From Pontitalea aquivivens (GTDB lineage: Bacteria > Pseudomonadota > Alphaproteobacteria > Rhodobacterales > Rhodobacteraceae), in NCBI RefSeq assembly GCF_046507575.1, contig NZ_JBKFEY010000010.1:1-64000 (forward strand): DNA of 64,000 bases, written 5' to 3'. Made by a program: the position numbers and the translations under genes. Shown here piece after piece: positions 22,757-31,854 of this stretch. The notes beneath the pieces were generated by a model. That model was given only the letters and a program-made list of their open reading frames with translations, was not told the origin of the DNA and did not search any database. Numbering within the stretch: the first letter of the stretch is position 1; each line of letters begins with the position of its first letter.

Positions 22757-23112
22757 TGGCGAACCCTTGGGCAGGAGAGGTGGCGGTCTGGCTGGATGGC
22801 CGGCGCCATGTGGCCAGGCTGACGCTGGGGGCCCTGGCCGAGCTGGAGGCGGAGCTGGCCGAAGGCAGCATGATCGCCATGGTGGAGCGCCTTGAGGCGG
22901 GCGCGTTCAGCACGCGCGATGTGCTGGCGCTGTTGGTGGCGGGGCTGCGTGGCGGGGGCTGGCAGGGCACGGCCGAGGATCTGCGCACGGTCGAGATCGG
23001 CGGTGGCCCGGTCGAGGCGGCGCGGGTGGCGGCGACGTTGCTGGCGCGGGCCTTCACGGTTCCGGGATCGGGGCCGGGATCGGGGCCGGGAATGGGGCCG
23101 GGGCGGCGATGA
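22756..23112 (+). CDS. GTA tail assembly protein (g10)
   Basis: A 118-residue protein of the small GTA family placed between tube and tape measure (probable tail assembly chaperone): VWLDGRRHVARLTLGALAELEAELAEGSM then STRDVLALLVAGLRGGG. The C-terminus is expanded by a 12-bp tandem repeat giving GSGPGSGPGMGPG. It overlaps its neighbours by one and four bases. Confidence 0.8.
   Translation: MANPWAGEVAVWLDGRRHVARLTLGALAELEAELAEGSMIAMVERLEAGAFSTRDVLALLVAGLRGGGWQGTAEDLRTVEIGGGPVEAARVAATLLARAFTVPGSGPGSGPGMGPGRR
23062..23097 (+). repeat. In-frame 12-bp x3 repeat at the g10 C-terminus
   Basis: CCGGGATCGGGG occurs twice, followed by a diverged third copy, adding a Gly-Ser-Gly-Pro tail to the g10 product. 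Confidence 0.9.
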
Positions 23113-23372
23113 GCGGGCTGGATTGGCCGGGGCTGATGCGGGTGGGCATCCGCGGGCTTGGGCTTGCGCCTGCGGCCTTCTGGCGGCTGACGCCCGCGGA
23201 ACTGGCGCTGATGCTGGGCGAGGTGGCTGGCGCGCCGCCCCTGACACGCGCGCGGCTGGAGGAGCTGGCCGCGCGGTGGCCGGATGCGGTTGGGCCGGAT
23301 GGTGGGAAAGGAACAGGTGATGATCGAGGTGGACGGGCTGGACAGTCTGGGCCAGCAGGCGGCGGCGCTTGA
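23109..23372 (+). CDS. GTA tail assembly chaperone (g10.1)
   Basis: An 87-residue protein: WPGLMRVGIRGLGLAPAAFWRLTPAELALMLGE is the signature of the small phage tail assembly chaperone in GTAs. The C-terminal third overlaps the start of the tape measure gene in another frame by about 50 bases, recalling the overlapping chaperone/tape-measure arrangement of tailed phages. Confidence 0.82.
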   Translation: MSGLDWPGLMRVGIRGLGLAPAAFWRLTPAELALMLGEVAGAPPLTRARLEELAARWPDAVGPDGGKGTGDDRGGRAGQSGPAGGGA

Positions 23373-23982
23373 GCGTGGTCTGGGCGGGGCCGAGGCAATG
23401 GCGGGGGCCTTCAATGCCGAACTGGGGCGCATGCGTGAAAGCCTGGTGTTCACCGGGCGCGAGGCTGGCGTTCTGAGCAACAGCCTTGGGCGGGGCCTGC
23501 GGCGCGCCTTTGACGGGTTGGTCTTTGACGGGATGAAGCTGTCGGATGCGTTGCAGGGCGTGGCGCGGACGATGGCCGACAGCGTCTATGGCGTGGCGAT
23601 GCGGCCGGTGCAGAGCGCGCTGGGCGGGGCGATCGTGCAGGGGGTGAACGACATGCTTGGCGGGCTGATGCCCTTTGCCGCGGGCGGGGCCTTTGCGCAG
23701 GGGCGGGTGATGCCCTTTGCCAGGGGGGGCGTCGTATCCTCGCCGGTGACGTTCCCGATGCGGGGCGGGCGTGGGCTGATGGGCGAGGCGGGCCCCGAGG
23801 CGATCATGCCGCTGGCGCGCGGGCCTGACGGGCGTCTGGGGGTGCAGGCCGCGGGCGGGGGACGTGCGGTCAGCGTGGTGATGAACATCACCACCCCCGA
23901 TGTCGCGGGTTTCGCCCGCAGCCAGAGCCAGATCGCGGCACAGCTGTCGCGCGCGCTGGCGCGTGGCGATCGCAACCGTTGA
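23320..23982 (+). CDS. GTA tape measure protein (g11)
   Basis: A short 220-residue tape measure protein setting tail length. It has a helical start (GLDSLGQQAAALERGLGG), a FDGLVFDGMKLSDALQGVARTMADSVYG segment and a Gly-rich C-terminal part with GLMGEAGPEAIMPLARGPDGRLGV, typical of tape measure C-termini. ATG 23320 fits an upstream AGGA; starts at 23284 or 23299 are possible. Confidence 0.85.
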   Translation: MIEVDGLDSLGQQAAALERGLGGAEAMAGAFNAELGRMRESLVFTGREAGVLSNSLGRGLRRAFDGLVFDGMKLSDALQGVARTMADSVYGVAMRPVQSALGGAIVQGVNDMLGGLMPFAAGGAFAQGRVMPFARGGVVSSPVTFPMRGGRGLMGEAGPEAIMPLARGPDGRLGVQAAGGGRAVSVVMNITTPDVAGFARSQSQIAAQLSRALARGDRNR

Positions 23983-23992
23983 GGAGAACATC

Positions 23993-24625
23993 ATGGCCTT
24001 TCACGAAATCCGCTTTCCCGCGAACCTGAGCTTTGGGTCGATCGGGGGCCCCGAGCGGCGCACCGAAATCGTCACCCTGTCCAATGGCTATGAAGAGCGC
24101 AACAGCCCCTGGGCCCATTCGCGCCGGCGCTATGATGCGGGTGTCGGGCTGCGCGGTCTGGACGATGTGGAGGCGCTGATCGCCTTTTTCGAGGCGCGGC
24201 AGGGACAGCTGCACGGCTTTCGCTGGAAGGACTGGGCGGATTACAAATCCTGCCTGGCCTCGGGGGTGGTGGGGTTCGAGGATCAGCGCATCGGCACCGG
24301 CGACGGGGTCACCACGGCGTTCCAGCTGGTCAAGACCTATGTCTCGGGCGGGGTCAGCTATGTGCGCCCGATTGCCAAGCCGGTGGCGGGCAGCGTGCGG
24401 GTGGGGCTGCAGGGCGATCATCAGGCCGAGGCGGTGAGTTTCGGGGTCGATCCGGCGACGGGGGTGGTCACCTTTGCCGAGGCGCCGCCCCCGGGCGCGC
24501 GGGTGACGGCGGGGTTCGAATTCGATGTGCCGGTGCGGTTTGATACCGACCGGATCCAGGTTTCGGTCGCCTCGTTCCAGGCGGGCGACCTGCCGCAGGT
24601 TCCGGTGATCGAGGTGCGGCTGTGA
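23993..24625 (+). CDS. GTA distal tail protein (g12, DUF2460)
   Basis: A 210-residue DUF2460 protein: MAFHEIRFPANLSFGSIGGPERRTEIVTLSNGYEERNSPWAHSRRRYDAG. It forms the ring at the tail tip onto which hub and fibre assemble. GAGGAG precedes ATG 23993. Confidence 0.92.
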   Translation: MAFHEIRFPANLSFGSIGGPERRTEIVTLSNGYEERNSPWAHSRRRYDAGVGLRGLDDVEALIAFFEARQGQLHGFRWKDWADYKSCLASGVVGFEDQRIGTGDGVTTAFQLVKTYVSGGVSYVRPIAKPVAGSVRVGLQGDHQAEAVSFGVDPATGVVTFAEAPPPGARVTAGFEFDVPVRFDTDRIQVSVASFQAGDLPQVPVIEVRL

Positions 24626-25515
24626 ACGGGTTTTCCAAAGGGGTGCGGGCCCATCTGGCCACGGGGGCGACGACACTGGCGCGGGCCTGGGAAATCCGGC
24701 GCCGCGACGGGCGGGTGCTGGGGTTTACCGATCATGACCGGGTGCTGCGCCTTGAGGGCGTGGACTTTGTCCCCGACAGCGGCATGACGGCGCAGGCGTT
24801 GCAGCAGACGACGGGGCTGTCGGTGGACAATACCGAGGCGCTGGGCGCGTTGCGGTCGGAGGCGATCTGCGAGGCCGACCTGCTGGCGGGGCGCTATGAC
24901 GGGGCCGAGGTGCGGATCTGGCTGGTGAACTGGGCCGATCCGGGCGACCGGGCGCTGATATTTCGTGGACATCTGGGCGAGGTGGCGCGGGCCGGGGGCG
25001 CGTTCCGGGCCGAGTTGCGGGGCCTGGGCGAGGCTTTGGGTGCCGAAACCGGGCGGATCTATCATCCGGCCTGTGCCGCGGTTCTGGGCGATGTGCAGTG
25101 CCGCTTTGACCTGGGCAGGCCGGGTTATGCGGTGGAGCGGGTGGTCGAGGCGGTGACCGGGTCGCAGCTGTTCCGGTTTGCGCAGATGGCGGGTTTCACC
25201 GATCGCTGGTTCGAGAAGGGCCGGTTCGAGGTGCTGGATGGGGTTGCGGCGGGGCTGGACGGGGTGGTCAAGAACGACCGGCTGGACGCGGATGGCGCGC
25301 GCACGGTGGAGCTGTGGCAGCGGCTGGGGGCGGCGGTGGCGCCGGGCGACCGGGTACGGATCGTGGCGGGCTGTGACCGGCAGGCCGATACCTGCCGGCT
25401 GAAGTTTGCCAATTTCAACAATTTCCGCGGCTTTCCGCATATTCCGGGTGAAGACTGGCTGACCTCTTACCCGGTGTCGGGGCGCAGCAATGATGGCGGG
25501 AGCCTGTTCCGATGA
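24622..25515 (+). CDS. GTA hub protein (g13, DUF2163)
   Basis: A 297-residue DUF2163 protein starting at GTG 24622, overlapping g12. It carries the conserved cysteines HPACAAVLGDVQC and GCDRQADTC, followed by KFANFNNFRGFPHIPGEDWL. In R. capsulatus GTA the equivalent protein holds an iron-sulfur cluster in the tail hub, and these cysteines are the likely ligands here. Confidence 0.92.
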   Translation: MNGFSKGVRAHLATGATTLARAWEIRRRDGRVLGFTDHDRVLRLEGVDFVPDSGMTAQALQQTTGLSVDNTEALGALRSEAICEADLLAGRYDGAEVRIWLVNWADPGDRALIFRGHLGEVARAGGAFRAELRGLGEALGAETGRIYHPACAAVLGDVQCRFDLGRPGYAVERVVEAVTGSQLFRFAQMAGFTDRWFEKGRFEVLDGVAAGLDGVVKNDRLDADGARTVELWQRLGAAVAPGDRVRIVAGCDRQADTCRLKFANFNNFRGFPHIPGEDWLTSYPVSGRSNDGGSLFR

Positions 25516-25952
25516 TCGGTCTTCGGGCAGAGGCGATTGCGCGCGACTGGCTGGGCACGCCCTATCTGCACCAGGGATCGGTCCGGGGGGTGGGGACGGA
25601 TTGTCTGGGGTTGTTGCGCGGCATCTGGCGCACGCTTTACGGCACCGAGCCCGAGGCGGTGTCGCCTTATACGCCCGACTGGTCCGAACCGCAGCGGGCA
25701 GAGGTGTTGTGGGCGGCGGCGGTGCGCCATCTGGTGGCGCTGCCGGGATGCGTTCCGCAGGCCCCCGGCGAGGTGCTGCTGTTTCGGATGCGCGATGGTG
25801 CGGTCGCCAAACATCTGGGCATCACGGCCCGGATCGGTGCGGGGGCCAGTTTCATTCATGCCTATACCGGGCATGGGGTGATCGAAAGCCCGCTGTCGCG
25901 CCCCTGGCAGCGGCGGATCGTGGCGCGGTTCAATTTTCCTTCAGGAGCCTGA
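25512..25952 (+). CDS. GTA NlpC/P60 cell-wall peptidase (g14)
   Basis: A 146-residue peptidase with catalytic Cys31 in GVGTDCLGLLRG and His101 in AKHLGITARIG. It is thought to open peptidoglycan when the particle meets a recipient cell. ATGA overlap with g13. Confidence 0.93.
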   Translation: MIGLRAEAIARDWLGTPYLHQGSVRGVGTDCLGLLRGIWRTLYGTEPEAVSPYTPDWSEPQRAEVLWAAAVRHLVALPGCVPQAPGEVLLFRMRDGAVAKHLGITARIGAGASFIHAYTGHGVIESPLSRPWQRRIVARFNFPSGA

Positions 25953-25954
25953 TG

Positions 25955-28900
25955 ATGGCGACGATATTGCTTTCAGCGGCGGGGGCCGCAATTGGCGCAG
26001 GTTTTGGCGGCACGGTGCTGGGCCTGTCCGGGGCGGTGATCGGGCGCGCGGTTGGCGCCACGCTGGGCCGGGCGATCGACCAGAAGCTGCTGGGCGGCGG
26101 GTCGGCCAGCATCGAGACGGGGCGGGTGGACCGGTTCCGCCTGACCAGCGCCTCGGAGGGGGAAGGGGTGGCGCGGCTGTGGGGGCGGATGCGGCTGCCC
26201 GGCCAGGTGATCTGGGCCACGCGCTTTATCGAGACGGCGCGGACCCAGAGTGGCGGCAAGGGCGCGCCGCGCCAGAGCGTGACGAGCTATGGCTATTCGG
26301 TCAGCCTGGCGCTGGCGCTGTGCGAGGGCGAGATCCTGCGCGTGGGGCGTATCTGGGCGGACGGGATCGAGCTGGCGCCGCGCGATCTGAACATGCGGGT
26401 CTATACGGGGGCCGAGGATCAGCTGCCCGATCCGAAGATCGAGGCGGTCGAGGGGGTGGGTCTGGCCCCGGCCTATCGTGGCATTGCCTATGTGGTGATC
26501 GAGAATCTGGCGCTGGAGCGGTTTGGCAATCGTGTGCCGCTGTTCAGCTTTGAGGTGGTGCGCCCCGCGCAGGGGCCGTTGGTGGACCCGTTGCCGGACC
26601 TGACCCGGGGCATCAGGGCGGTGGCGATGATCCCGGGCACGGGCGAATATGCGCTGGCGACGACGCCGGTGCATCACGATCTGGGCCTGGGCGAGAAGGT
26701 TTCGGTGAATGAAAACAGCCCCTCGGGGCGGACGGACCTGGAAACCTCATTGACGGCGCTGGGGGAAGAGCTGCCGAACTGTGGCGCGGTGTCGCTGGTG
26801 GTGTCGTGGTTCGGCGACGATCTGCGCTGCGGGCAGTGCCGGATCATGCCCAAGGTCGAGACGGTGGCGGTGGATGGCGTGCCGATGCCCTGGCGGGTTT
26901 CGGGGCTGGCACGGGGCGCGGCGCAAGAGGTGGCGCGGCTGGACGGGCGCCCGGTCTATGGCGGTACGCCGGCCGATGCCGCGGTGCTGGAGGCGATCGC
27001 GGCGCTGAAGGCGGCGGGGAAGGCGGTGACCTTCTATCCCTTCATCCTGATGGAGCAGCTGGCGGGCAATGGGTTGACCGACCCCTGGACGGGGGCCGCC
27101 GATCAGCCGGTGTTGCCCTGGCGCGGCCGGGTCACGCTGTCGGCCGCCCCCGGCCAGCCCGGCAGCCCCGATGAAACGGCGGCGGCGATGGCCGAGGTGG
27201 CGGCGTTCTTCGGCACGGCGGGGCCGGGGGATTTCGTGCCCGCATCGGCGACCGTGGCCTATGACGGGCCGCAGGAATGGTCATTTCGCCGTTTTATCCT
27301 GCATTACGCGCGGCTGTGCGCGATGGCGGGCGGGGTGGATGCCTTTTGCATCGGGTCCGAGATGCGGGCGCTGACGCAGATCCGGGGGCCGGGCAACAGC
27401 TTTCCCGCCGTGGCGGCGCTGCGCGCGCTGGCCGCGGATGTGCGCGCGATCCTGGGGCCGGACTGCAAGATCGGCTATGCCGCCGACTGGTCGGAATATT
27501 TCGGCTATCAGACCGAGGCGGGCGACAGGTTCTTTCACCTCGATCCGCTTTGGGCCGATGAGAACATCGATTTCATCGGCATCGACAATTACATGCCCCT
27601 GTCGGATTGGCGTTCGGGCGAGGATCATGCCGATGCCCGGTGGGGATCGATCTATAACCCCGACTACCTGCGCGCCAATGTCGAGGGCGGCGAGGGCTAT
27701 GACTGGTTCTATGCTTCGCAGGCGCATCGGGATGCGCAGATCCGCACGCCGATCGAGGATCATCTGGGCGAGCCCTGGATCTGGCGCTACAAGGACATCC
27801 GCAGCTGGTGGGACACCCCCCATCACGAACGGATCGGGGGGGTGCGGCAGGCCGAGGCCAGCCCCTGGGTGCCGCGATCCAAGCCGGTGTGGTTTACGGA
27901 ACTGGGCTGTGCCGCGGTGGACAGGGGCACGAATGAACCCAACAAGTTCCTGGATCCCAAAAGCTCGGAATCGCAGGTGCCGCATTATTCCGACGGGCGG
28001 CGCGATGAGCTGATCCAGATGCAGTATCTGCGGGTGATGACCGATTACTGGACAGACCCGGCGGCGAACCCGGTGTCCGAGGTCTATGGCGGGCCGATGG
28101 TGGATGTGGCGCGGTGCCATGTCTGGGCCTGGGATGCGCGGCCCTATCCGCAGTTTCCGGGGAATCGCGATCTGTGGTCGGATGGTGCGAACCATGCGCG
28201 CGGGCATTGGATTTCGGGCCGGGCCACGGCGCAGCCGCTGGCCAATGTGGTGGCCGAGATCTGCGGCGCGGCGGGGCTGGCGGATGTGGATGTCAGCGCG
28301 CTGCATGGGGTGGTGCGGGGCTATCAGCCGGCACCGGGCCTGAGCGGGCGGGCGTTGCTGCAGGGGCTGATGCTGGCCTATGGTTTCGATGCGGCCGAAC
28401 GCGACGGGCGGCTGGTCTTTGCGATGCGCGACGGGCGTGTTGCGGCGCGGCTGGGTCCTGACAGCCTTGCGCTGGGCGAGGGGCCCGCGCTGGAGGCGGT
28501 GCGCGCGCCCGAGGCCGAGGTGGCCGGGCGGGTACGGCTGGCCTATGTCGAGGCGGATGGCGATTATGAGATCCGCGCGGTCGAGGCGCTGATGCCCGAT
28601 GAGCGGGCCAGCGGTGTGGCGGGCACCGAACTGGCGCTGGCGCTGACGCGGTCCGAGGGGCACCGCATCGCCGAACGCTGGCTGGCCGAGGCGCGGGTGG
28701 CGCGTGATGGGGTTGCCTTTGCTTTGCCGCCATCATTGGGCCATCTGGGGCCGGGCGATGTGGTCGAGTTGACGCATCAGGGCCGCGCGCGGCGCTATCG
28801 CATCGACCGGGCCGAGGTTGCGGGCGTACGGCGTCTTGAGGCGGTGCGGGTCGAGCCGGGGATCTATCAGGCCTCTGACGAGGCGGAAGAGCGGGTTCTG

Positions 28901-29854
28901 CCCGTGCCCTTCGCTGCCCCGGTGCCGGTTCTGCCGGTGTTTCTGGATCTGCCGCTGCTGACCGGCGAGGAACTGCCCCATGTGCCGCATCTGGCGGTGG
29001 CGGCAACGCCCTGGCCGGGCAGTGTGGCGGTTTATTCCGCGCCCGAGGATGCGGGCTATGCGCTGAACCGGCTGATCGAGCGGCCGGCGGTGATCGGGCA
29101 GACGCTGGTGCCGCTGGCGGCGGCGCGGCCGGGCCTGTGGGACAGGGGCCCGGCGCTGCGGGTTCGGGTCAAGGGCGGCACGCTGGAGGCGGCATCCGCC
29201 GCGCGGGTTCTGGCGGGGGCGAATGTGCTGGCGATCGGCGACGGCAGTTCGGACCGCTGGGAGGTGATGCAATTCGCCGAAGCCCTGCCGGTGGAGCCGG
29301 GGGTGTGGGACATCTCGATGCGGCTGCGCGGTCAGGCGGGCAGCGATGCGATCCTGCCCGAGGTCTGGCCCGCGGGCAGCATGGTCGTGCTGATGGATGG
29401 CGCGCCGCAGCAGATCACGCTGGCGCCATCGGCACGCGATGTGTCGCGGCATTATCGCATCGGAACGGCGGCGCGGTCCTATGACGATCCGGCCTGTGTG
29501 CACCGGGTCGAGGCTTTCAAGGGGATCGGACTGCGGCCGCTGTCGCCCTGCCATCTGCGGGCGCAGCGGTCGGGGGCGGATTGGGGGATCCGCTGGGTGC
29601 GGCGCACGCGGACCGATGGCGACAGCTGGTCCGGGCTGGATGTGCCGTTGGGCGAGGCGCGTGAGGCCTATCTGGTGCGCGTGCTGCAGGCGGGCGCGAT
29701 CCGGCGCGAAGCGGTCACGACCGCGCCCGCCTGGAACTATACCGCGGCGATGCGCGAGAGCGATGGCCTGACGGGGGCCTTTGAAATTGCGGTTGCACAA
29801 ATCTCTGAGGTCTTCGGGCCCGGACCATTCACAGGAGTCACGATCAATGACTGA
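25955..29854 (+). CDS. GTA tail-tip/host-interaction megaprotein (g15)
   Basis: A 1299-residue tail-tip protein. The N-terminus is a Gly/Ala-rich hydrophobic stretch (AAGAAIGAGFGGTVLGLSGAVIGRAVGATLGRA). A glycoside-hydrolase-like TIM-barrel region follows, with the landmark segments CKIGYAADWSEYFGY and VWFTELGCAAVDRGTNEPNKF. Tail-module domains fill the C-terminal half. ATG 25955 has AGGAG seven bases before it (ATG 25952 is the alternative). Length is close to the R. capsulatus counterpart, so no truncation is apparent. The frame is open further upstream, but that part is antiparallel to known GTA layout and overlaps g14. Confidence 0.93.
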   Translation: MATILLSAAGAAIGAGFGGTVLGLSGAVIGRAVGATLGRAIDQKLLGGGSASIETGRVDRFRLTSASEGEGVARLWGRMRLPGQVIWATRFIETARTQSGGKGAPRQSVTSYGYSVSLALALCEGEILRVGRIWADGIELAPRDLNMRVYTGAEDQLPDPKIEAVEGVGLAPAYRGIAYVVIENLALERFGNRVPLFSFEVVRPAQGPLVDPLPDLTRGIRAVAMIPGTGEYALATTPVHHDLGLGEKVSVNENSPSGRTDLETSLTALGEELPNCGAVSLVVSWFGDDLRCGQCRIMPKVETVAVDGVPMPWRVSGLARGAAQEVARLDGRPVYGGTPADAAVLEAIAALKAAGKAVTFYPFILMEQLAGNGLTDPWTGAADQPVLPWRGRVTLSAAPGQPGSPDETAAAMAEVAAFFGTAGPGDFVPASATVAYDGPQEWSFRRFILHYARLCAMAGGVDAFCIGSEMRALTQIRGPGNSFPAVAALRALAADVRAILGPDCKIGYAADWSEYFGYQTEAGDRFFHLDPLWADENIDFIGIDNYMPLSDWRSGEDHADARWGSIYNPDYLRANVEGGEGYDWFYASQAHRDAQIRTPIEDHLGEPWIWRYKDIRSWWDTPHHERIGGVRQAEASPWVPRSKPVWFTELGCAAVDRGTNEPNKFLDPKSSESQVPHYSDGRRDELIQMQYLRVMTDYWTDPAANPVSEVYGGPMVDVARCHVWAWDARPYPQFPGNRDLWSDGANHARGHWISGRATAQPLANVVAEICGAAGLADVDVSALHGVVRGYQPAPGLSGRALLQGLMLAYGFDAAERDGRLVFAMRDGRVAARLGPDSLALGEGPALEAVRAPEAEVAGRVRLAYVEADGDYEIRAVEALMPDERASGVAGTELALALTRSEGHRIAERWLAEARVARDGVAFALPPSLGHLGPGDVVELTHQGRARRYRIDRAEVAGVRRLEAVRVEPGIYQASDEAEERVLPVPFAAPVPVLPVFLDLPLLTGEELPHVPHLAVAATPWPGSVAVYSAPEDAGYALNRLIERPAVIGQTLVPLAAARPGLWDRGPALRVRVKGGTLEAASAARVLAGANVLAIGDGSSDRWEVMQFAEALPVEPGVWDISMRLRGQAGSDAILPEVWPAGSMVVLMDGAPQQITLAPSARDVSRHYRIGTAARSYDDPACVHRVEAFKGIGLRPLSPCHLRAQRSGADWGIRWVRRTRTDGDSWSGLDVPLGEAREAYLVRVLQAGAIRREAVTTAPAWNYTAAMRESDGLTGAFEIAVAQISEVFGPGPFTGVTIND

Positions 29855-30560
29855 GACGAACCGACTGGCGCTGCCGCTGTTGCAACCGGCGCAGGCGCAA
29901 AAGCATGTGACCGTGAACGAGGCGATGGTGCGGCTGGACGGGCTGGTGAACCTGGTGCTGCAATCGGTCACGCAGGTGGTGCCGCCGGGCGTGGTGGGCG
30001 ATGGGGTCTGCTATGGCGTGCCCGTCGGCGCGGTCAATGCCTGGAGCGGGCAGGAGGGCAAGGTTGCGATCGGCACGAACGGGGGCTGGGTATTTGCGGC
30101 CCCGGGCTATGGCTGGCGCGGTTTCATTGCCGATCAGGGCCTGCAGGTAATGCACGATGGCGAGGATTGGGTGCCCGGGGCGCTGACCCTGTCGGCGCAT
30201 GGGGCGGGACTGGTCGCGGGGTTGGCCGAGATCGATCATGTGGTGACGGCGGGGGACGTTTCGGTGACGCAGGCAATCATCCCCGCGGGCGCCATGGTGA
30301 TCGGGGTCAGCGGGCGGGTGACCGAGGCGATCGCAGGCACGCTGAGCGGCTGGCGGCTGGGCAATCCGGGGGCCGGGGACCGGTTCGGCACGGGGCTGGG
30401 CCTGTCGGGCGGGTCCTGGGTGCGGGGGATGCTGTCCGCGCCGATGACTTTCTACGCGCCCGAGCCGCTGGTCCTGAGCGCAGATGGCGGGGTTTTCGCG
30501 GGGGGCGGCAGGGTGCGGCTGGCGGTGCATTACCTGCAGATCAGCCTGCCGGGGCTGTAG
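29847..30560 (+). CDS. DUF2793 protein, possible GTA tail or spike component
   Basis: A 237-residue DUF2793 protein starting NRLALPLLQPAQAQKHVTVNEAMVRLDGLVNL, with a Gly-rich middle and a C-terminal beta domain (GWRLGNPGAGDRFGTGLGLSGGSWVRG). DUF2793 proteins accompany g15 in many rhodobacterial GTAs and may mediate capsule or surface binding. It starts inside the last codons of g15 with AGGAG upstream, so it belongs to the same transcript. Confidence 0.82.
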   Translation: MTETNRLALPLLQPAQAQKHVTVNEAMVRLDGLVNLVLQSVTQVVPPGVVGDGVCYGVPVGAVNAWSGQEGKVAIGTNGGWVFAAPGYGWRGFIADQGLQVMHDGEDWVPGALTLSAHGAGLVAGLAEIDHVVTAGDVSVTQAIIPAGAMVIGVSGRVTEAIAGTLSGWRLGNPGAGDRFGTGLGLSGGSWVRGMLSAPMTFYAPEPLVLSADGGVFAGGGRVRLAVHYLQISLPGL

Positions 30561-30573
30561 GGCGCGGGGGCGG

Positions 30574-30942
30574 ATGCGCGCGGTTCTTTGGGGTGATCTG
30601 ATCGCCGCCGCCCGGCGGGTGTGCGATCTGCCACGGGCCGAGGCCGAGGCGGCGCTGGGCCGGTTGCTGGGTCGTGCCCATGCGGCCGATCTGTACCGCA
30701 AGCGGTTCGGCCGGGCGCATCCGGCCTGGGGCAATGGCAGCCTGTGGGCGGTGGCGCAGGCGGGGGCCGGGCTGCCGCCCGAGCCGCGCCTGTCGGACCC
30801 GGGTTTTCTGGCCGCCATTGCGCTGGTCGCGGACGCCCTGGGCCAGCGGCGATGCAATGGCGGGTTTTTTCCGCCCGCGCCTTCCGCTATCAGGGCGGCG
30901 ACCTATGTGATAGGCTGGACGCACAAGCCGAGAGGTGCCGAG
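30574..30942 (+). CDS. Small conserved protein open in frame into cysE
   Basis: The segment MRAVLWGDLIAAARRVCDLPRAEAEAALGRLLGRAHAADLYRKRFGRAHPAWGNGSL resembles a small protein often found after GTA genes in Rhodobacterales; I do not know its function. Here it has no stop codon of its own: the frame continues through NGGFFPPAPSAIRAATYVIGW directly into cysE. If translation starts at 30574, a 395-residue fusion would result. The end I give is simply the base before the cysE start. Confidence 0.55.
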
Positions 30943-31761
30943 ATGGTGGAAACCAAAGCGAAAGTTACCGTGATCGATCCGGTCTGGTCGCGGATCTGCG
31001 ACGAGGCCCGCGCCGCGGTGCGTGATGAGCCGCTGCTGGGTGGCTTGATCCATTCGGGCGTGCTGCACCATGGCAGTCTGGAACGGTCGCTGGCCTATCG
31101 GTTCTCGCTCAAGCTGGCCTCGGGCGAGATGAGCGAGCAGATCCTGCGCGAGATCGCCGATGAGGCCTATGGCCTGGACCCCGATCTGGCGCAGGCGGCG
31201 CGGGCCGATCTGGTCGCGGTCTTTGAACGCGACCCGGCCTGCCACCGTTTTCTGCAGCCGCTGCTGTTCTTCAAGGGGTTCCAGGCGCTGCAATCCTATC
31301 GCGTGGCGCATTGGCTGTGGCGGCAGGGCCGGCGCGACATGGCCTATTTCGTGCAGATGCGCACCTCGGAAATGTTCGGGGTCGATATTCACCCGGCGGC
31401 GCGGATCGGGCGCGGGGTGATGATCGATCATGCCCATTCGATCGTGATCGGCGAAACAGCGGTGGTGGGCAACAATGTCTCGATGCTGCATTCGGTGACG
31501 CTGGGCGGCACCGGCAAGGAGGAAGAGGACCGCCATCCCAAGATCGGTGACGGCGTGCTGATCGGGGCGGGGGCAAAGGTGCTGGGCAATATCTGCATCG
31601 GTGCGAACAGCCGTATCGCGGCCGGTTCGGTCGTGTTGCAGGATGTGCCCTGCTGCAAGACGGTGGCGGGGGTGCCTGCGCGCATCGTGGGCGATGCGGG
31701 CTGCGATCAGCCTTCGGTGTCGATGGACCAGCGGCTGAAGGATTGCGACTGCGGGGGCTGA
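30943..31761 (+). CDS. cysE: Serine O-acetyltransferase
   Basis: First step of cysteine synthesis: serine plus acetyl-CoA to O-acetylserine. With ATG 30943 (GAGAGG upstream) the protein has 272 residues, the usual CysE length: a helical N-terminal domain (IDPVWSRICDEARAAVRDEPLLGGLIHSGVL) and a left-handed beta-helix with DIHPAARIGRGVMIDHAHSIVIGETAVVGNNVSMLHSVTLGGTG. It lies directly downstream of the GTA cluster. cysK is about 30 kb away. Confidence 0.95.
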   Translation: MVETKAKVTVIDPVWSRICDEARAAVRDEPLLGGLIHSGVLHHGSLERSLAYRFSLKLASGEMSEQILREIADEAYGLDPDLAQAARADLVAVFERDPACHRFLQPLLFFKGFQALQSYRVAHWLWRQGRRDMAYFVQMRTSEMFGVDIHPAARIGRGVMIDHAHSIVIGETAVVGNNVSMLHSVTLGGTGKEEEDRHPKIGDGVLIGAGAKVLGNICIGANSRIAAGSVVLQDVPCCKTVAGVPARIVGDAGCDQPSVSMDQRLKDCDCGG

Positions 31762-31788
31762 CGGTCTGATCTGCATCTGATGCAGGGC

Positions 31789-31829
31789 AAGGACAGGGCC
31801 GCCGGGATCCCGGCGGCCCTGTCCTTTTG
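31789..31829. terminator. Bidirectional terminator between cysE and pdhC
   Basis: A perfect palindrome with 19-bp arms (AAGGACAGGGCCGCCGGGA and its complement, 31789-31826) with T's on the + side and A's on the other. It separates the convergent cysE and pdh operons. Confidence 0.92.
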
Positions 31830-31854
31830 CGGGGTCTGTTTGCGGGCTGGCCGG

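Larger units (their letters stand above)
15700..30560 (+). mobile_element. Gene transfer agent (RcGTA-type) structural gene cluster
   Basis: A continuous run of head, connector, tail and packaging genes in the order of Rhodobacter capsulatus GTA g1-g15, all on the + strand and mostly joined by ATGA overlaps. There is no integrase, repressor, replication or lysis gene, and the local GC matches the host, both typical of domesticated GTAs rather than prophages. It is bounded by the mltG terminator on the left and cysE on the right. The products are small phage-like particles that carry random host DNA. All expected frames appear intact. Confidence 0.95.

Noticed and set aside
25490..25954. N-terminal extension of the tail-tip protein (1454-codon frame)
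   Set aside because: It overlaps the NlpC/P60 gene in another frame; the AGGAG site and hydrophobic family start are at 25955.
15700..30560. Active prophage
   Set aside because: There is no integrase, repressor, replication or lysis module, the order equals RcGTA, and base composition matches the host. The integrase at 2164 belongs to the tRNA-Leu island 12 kb away.
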